64,000 bases of DNA from Solimonas flava DSM 18980 (lineage in GTDB: Bacteria > Pseudomonadota > Gammaproteobacteria > Nevskiales > Nevskiaceae): contig NZ_AUFV01000001.1 in the NCBI RefSeq assembly GCF_000426685.1, forward strand, positions 1 to 64,000. The letters run 5' to 3'. How positions within the stretch are numbered: position 1 is the first letter of the stretch; each line of letters begins with the position of its first letter. Below the pieces are notes generated by a model. The model worked only from the letters and a program-made list of their open reading frames with translations, was not told the DNA's origin and ran no database searches. A program made the translations under genes and the position numbers. Shown here piece by piece: positions 62,297 through 64,000 of the stretch.

Positions 62297-62499
62297 GGTG
62301 TTCTTCGCCTATCGGGTCGTATCGGTGCGTGTCGGGTGCTGCAGGCCGCGCGCGACGGCGCGCGCGACGCGCGTTGCGCCGGTTTGCGGTCCGGGCTGGC
62401 CGGCCTTCGGGAACCGCGAGTATAGGGCGGCGCGGCTTGCCGGCAACGCTAGGTAGGGGATGTGCCGGCGGCTCTCGGTGCCGTCGCCGCGTCGCGCGC

Positions 62500-63195
62500 T
62501 CAGCGCGAACGGGGCGGGCGCGCCGCGCGCTGCTGCGCCCCGCGCCCCGCTGCAGCGGGCGTCGCTGGCGCGCGGCGCGCGGCGGCGTCGATCGCGGCAT
62601 CGATCCATTGCAGCCGCGCCTCGCAGGCGGCCGTGTCGCCGGTGGCGAGGAACTGCAGGATCAGGCCGTCCATCGCCGCCAGCGCCGCGCCGGCCAACCG
62701 GCGCAATTCATCCTGCGGCCACGTCGGCGCCACGCTGGCGAAGGCCTGCGCGAGCATCTCGATGTAGCCCTCGTACTGGCGGCGGGCGAGGCCGGTCTGG
62801 CCGCTCGCGGTCAGCGCATAAAGCGTCAGCTCGTAATGAACTTTCTGCAGCGCCGGATCGGCAACGACGTGCTGCCAATACGCGCGCGAGACTTGCCGTG
62901 CGGCGTCCGCCAGCGTCGCGGCGCCCTGCACGGCGGCGCCGATCACACGCCGCACGTCGGCGTGGATCGCCTCCAGTACCGCGATCAGCAGTTCGTCCTT
63001 GCCGGTGTAGGTGTAGTGCAGCATCGCCTGGTTCATGCCGGCTTCGGCGGCGACGGCGCGCGTCGAGGCGGCCGGCAGGCCGTCGCGGGCGATGACGCGG
63101 ATCGCGGCCTCGATCAGACGCCGATGGCGCTCCTCGGCGCTCATCGGGGTCCAGGCGCGGCGGCTGCGCCGGGTCCTGGGGGCGGTGCTGCTCAT
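62500..63195 (-). CDS. TetR-family transcriptional regulator
   Basis: A 231-residue regulator. The N-terminal TetR helix-turn-helix is RLIEAAIRVIARDGLPAASTRAVAAEAGMNQAMLHYTYTGKDELL in outline (about 25-69). The rest is an all-helical ligand-binding domain with no clue to ligand, and a Pro/Ala/Arg-rich tail of about 25 residues. It is divergent from an amidohydrolase gene, and a perfect 16-bp palindrome (63237-63252) lies between them over its promoter region, so it probably controls itself and that gene. The start at 63195 was chosen by position of the helix-turn-helix; an in-frame ATG at 63231 exists. Confidence 0.88.
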   Translation of the reverse strand: MSSTAPRTRRSRRAWTPMSAEERHRRLIEAAIRVIARDGLPAASTRAVAAEAGMNQAMLHYTYTGKDELLIAVLEAIHADVRRVIGAAVQGAATLADAARQVSRAYWQHVVADPALQKVHYELTLYALTASGQTGLARRQYEGYIEMLAQAFASVAPTWPQDELRRLAGAALAAMDGLILQFLATGDTAACEARLQWIDAAIDAAARRAPATPAAAGRGAQQRAARPPRSR

Positions 63196-63236
63196 GCGGA
63201 GGTTTCCATGGTCGGCGGCACTATAGAGCAATTGAC

Positions 63237-63252
63237 TTAGTCATTTGACTAA
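63237..63252. promoter_or_regulatory. TetR operator candidate
   Basis: TTAGTCA-TT-TGACTAA is a perfect palindrome with 7-base arms between the divergent TetR and amidohydrolase genes. On the minus strand a TATAGT (63225-63220) downstream of it makes a likely -10 for the tetR gene, so the palindrome lies at the -35 position. A flanking TTGACT repeats half of the motif. Confidence 0.72.
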
Positions 63253-63288
63253 TAGAGCATCGGCGGGTTCGGCAAAAAGGGGGCGTGC

Positions 63289-64000
63289 ATGCGGTTCGAC
63301 AACGCGACGGTGTGGGCGGGTGTGCGGGCGCGTCCGCTGCGCGCATCGCTGCGGCTCGACGGCGAGCGCATCGCCGCCATCGCGGCGGATGAGGCGCTGC
63401 CTGACGGCGGCGGGCGCGATCTCGCGGGCTGCCACATCGTGCCGGGATTCGTCGACGCGCATTCGCACCTGACGGTGAGCGCGTGGATTCCGGAATGGCT
63501 CGACGGCAGTGGCTGGCGCGATGCCGACGCCGCGCTCGCGGCGCTGCGGCAGCTGGCGGCGGCGCGGCCCGACGCGCCGTGGCTGATCGCGATGCAGGTC
63601 GATTTCGACGGCTGGCGCGGCGGCGTGCCGGCGCAGTCGCGGCTCGACGACGCCGTCGGCGGTCGGCCGGCGATCGTCATGGACGGCTCGCTGCATCGCT
63701 GCTGGGTTTCGTCGGCGGCGCTCGCGGCCAGCGGCGTGGCGACGCTCGCGCCGCGGATCGCCGACGACATCGAGCGCCGTCGCGGGCGGCCGACCGGATT
63801 CCTCTGGGAGGCGGTCAGCGCCATGGTGTTCCAGCGCGCGCTCGCCGATCTCGCCGCGCAACTCGGCGACGGCGGCTACGACGCGCTGTTGCGCGCCGAG
63901 GCCGAGCGCCACCTGTCGCTGGGCATCACCGCCTGCCACGATCCGCTGGTGCCGCCGTCGATGCAGGCCGCGATGCAGCGCCTGCGGCGCGCGACGCCGC
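63289..64000 (+). CDS. YtcJ-like amidohydrolase (family 3), C-terminally cut by window end
   Basis: Metal-dependent hydrolase of the amidohydrolase superfamily; 237 codons are visible. The metal-binding HxH is in PGFVDAHSHLT at about residues 53-63. WLIAMQVDFDGW and the SRLDDAVGGRPAIVMDGSLHRCWVSSAAL block (about 113-141, in outline) follow the YtcJ pattern, in which aligned residues read D-x-DGH-xxWVNS. Substrate unknown. AGGGGG stands a few bases before the ATG at 63289. Control by the divergent TetR protein is inferred from the shared operator. The frame is open to the window end. Confidence 0.85.
   Translation, partial: MRFDNATVWAGVRARPLRASLRLDGERIAAIAADEALPDGGGRDLAGCHIVPGFVDAHSHLTVSAWIPEWLDGSGWRDADAALAALRQLAAARPDAPWLIAMQVDFDGWRGGVPAQSRLDDAVGGRPAIVMDGSLHRCWVSSAALAASGVATLAPRIADDIERRRGRPTGFLWEAVSAMVFQRALADLAAQLGDGGYDALLRAEAERHLSLGITACHDPLVPPSMQAAMQRLRRATP

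Overview
The window is chromosomal DNA of a GC-rich Gammaproteobacterium. The class call rests on gene content: the pepA-holC-valS neighbourhood next to divergent lptF-lptG, the EpmA/EpmB elongation factor P lysylation pair, RdgC, a FimX-like protein, an xseB-ispA-dxs cluster, CysB with CysG and CysI, and parE/parC. The high GC and the mix of genes would suit a Nevskiales- or Xanthomonadales-like lineage, but that finer placement is a guess. About fifty genes are tightly packed, and roughly ten neighbouring pairs overlap by 3-4 bases (ATGA, GTGA or TGATG), which implies widespread translational coupling.

Layout. 1-0.32 kb: end of an IS5-family insertion sequence abutting a PlsC-like acyltransferase. 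1.0-5.0 kb (minus): MoxR ATPase, DUF58 protein and TgpA-type transglutaminase, in transcription order. 5.2-8.7 kb: patatin-type lipase and a lipoprotein alpha/beta hydrolase, convergent. 8.9-16.0 kb (minus): pepA, a CptA-like phosphoethanolamine transferase, holC, a small lipoprotein and valS. 16.3-19.1 kb: lptF-lptG and a lipoprotein. 19.1-22.7 kb: RDD protein, MHYT sensor, rdgC and tRNA-Glu(CUC). 22.8-27.8 kb: pcnB-folK, then panB-panC and panD with a coupled 2OG-oxygenase-like gene. 27.8-34.0 kb: pgi, queG, nnrD/E, tsaE and amiC. 34.1-35.3 kb: a two-gene operon for an outer-membrane-barrel-like protein and a small secreted protein. 35.4-41.0 kb: sulfur assimilation (DUF934, cysI, cysB, TSUP exporter, cysG). 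41.0-44.2 kb: xseB-ispA-dxs. 44.4-53.3 kb: parE, a YbaL/KefB-type antiporter, recQ, parC and htpX. 53.4-59.3 kb: FimX-like protein, epmB/efp/epmA and a second TSUP permease. 59.3-64.0 kb: MmcQ/YjbR protein, conserved small protein, PIN-PhoH, Bcp peroxiredoxin, TetR regulator and a YtcJ-like amidohydrolase cut by the window end.

The most interesting signal is in the pantothenate genes. panBC and panD each have their own sigma70-like promoter and a 5' leader carrying two copies of the same short hairpin. The four copies keep the inner sequence but change both sides of the outer stem in a compensating way, and the tandem spacing is nearly identical (starts 48 and 49-50 nt apart). This is what a structured cis-regulatory RNA looks like. 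It recalls the habit of the known 'pan' RNA motif, but I cannot show that it is the same element.

Other points of note are a perfect 26-bp dyad with a TGTGA-N6-TCACA core lying over the predicted pepA promoter; a palindromic operator candidate before the barrel/small-protein operon; CysB-like dyads between cysB and the sulfite exporter; a tRNA-Glu promoter whose -35 lies inside the start of pcnB; and two signalling proteins (MHYT and FimX-like) whose GGDEF and EAL signatures are degenerate. No CRISPR array, prophage or rRNA gene was seen.
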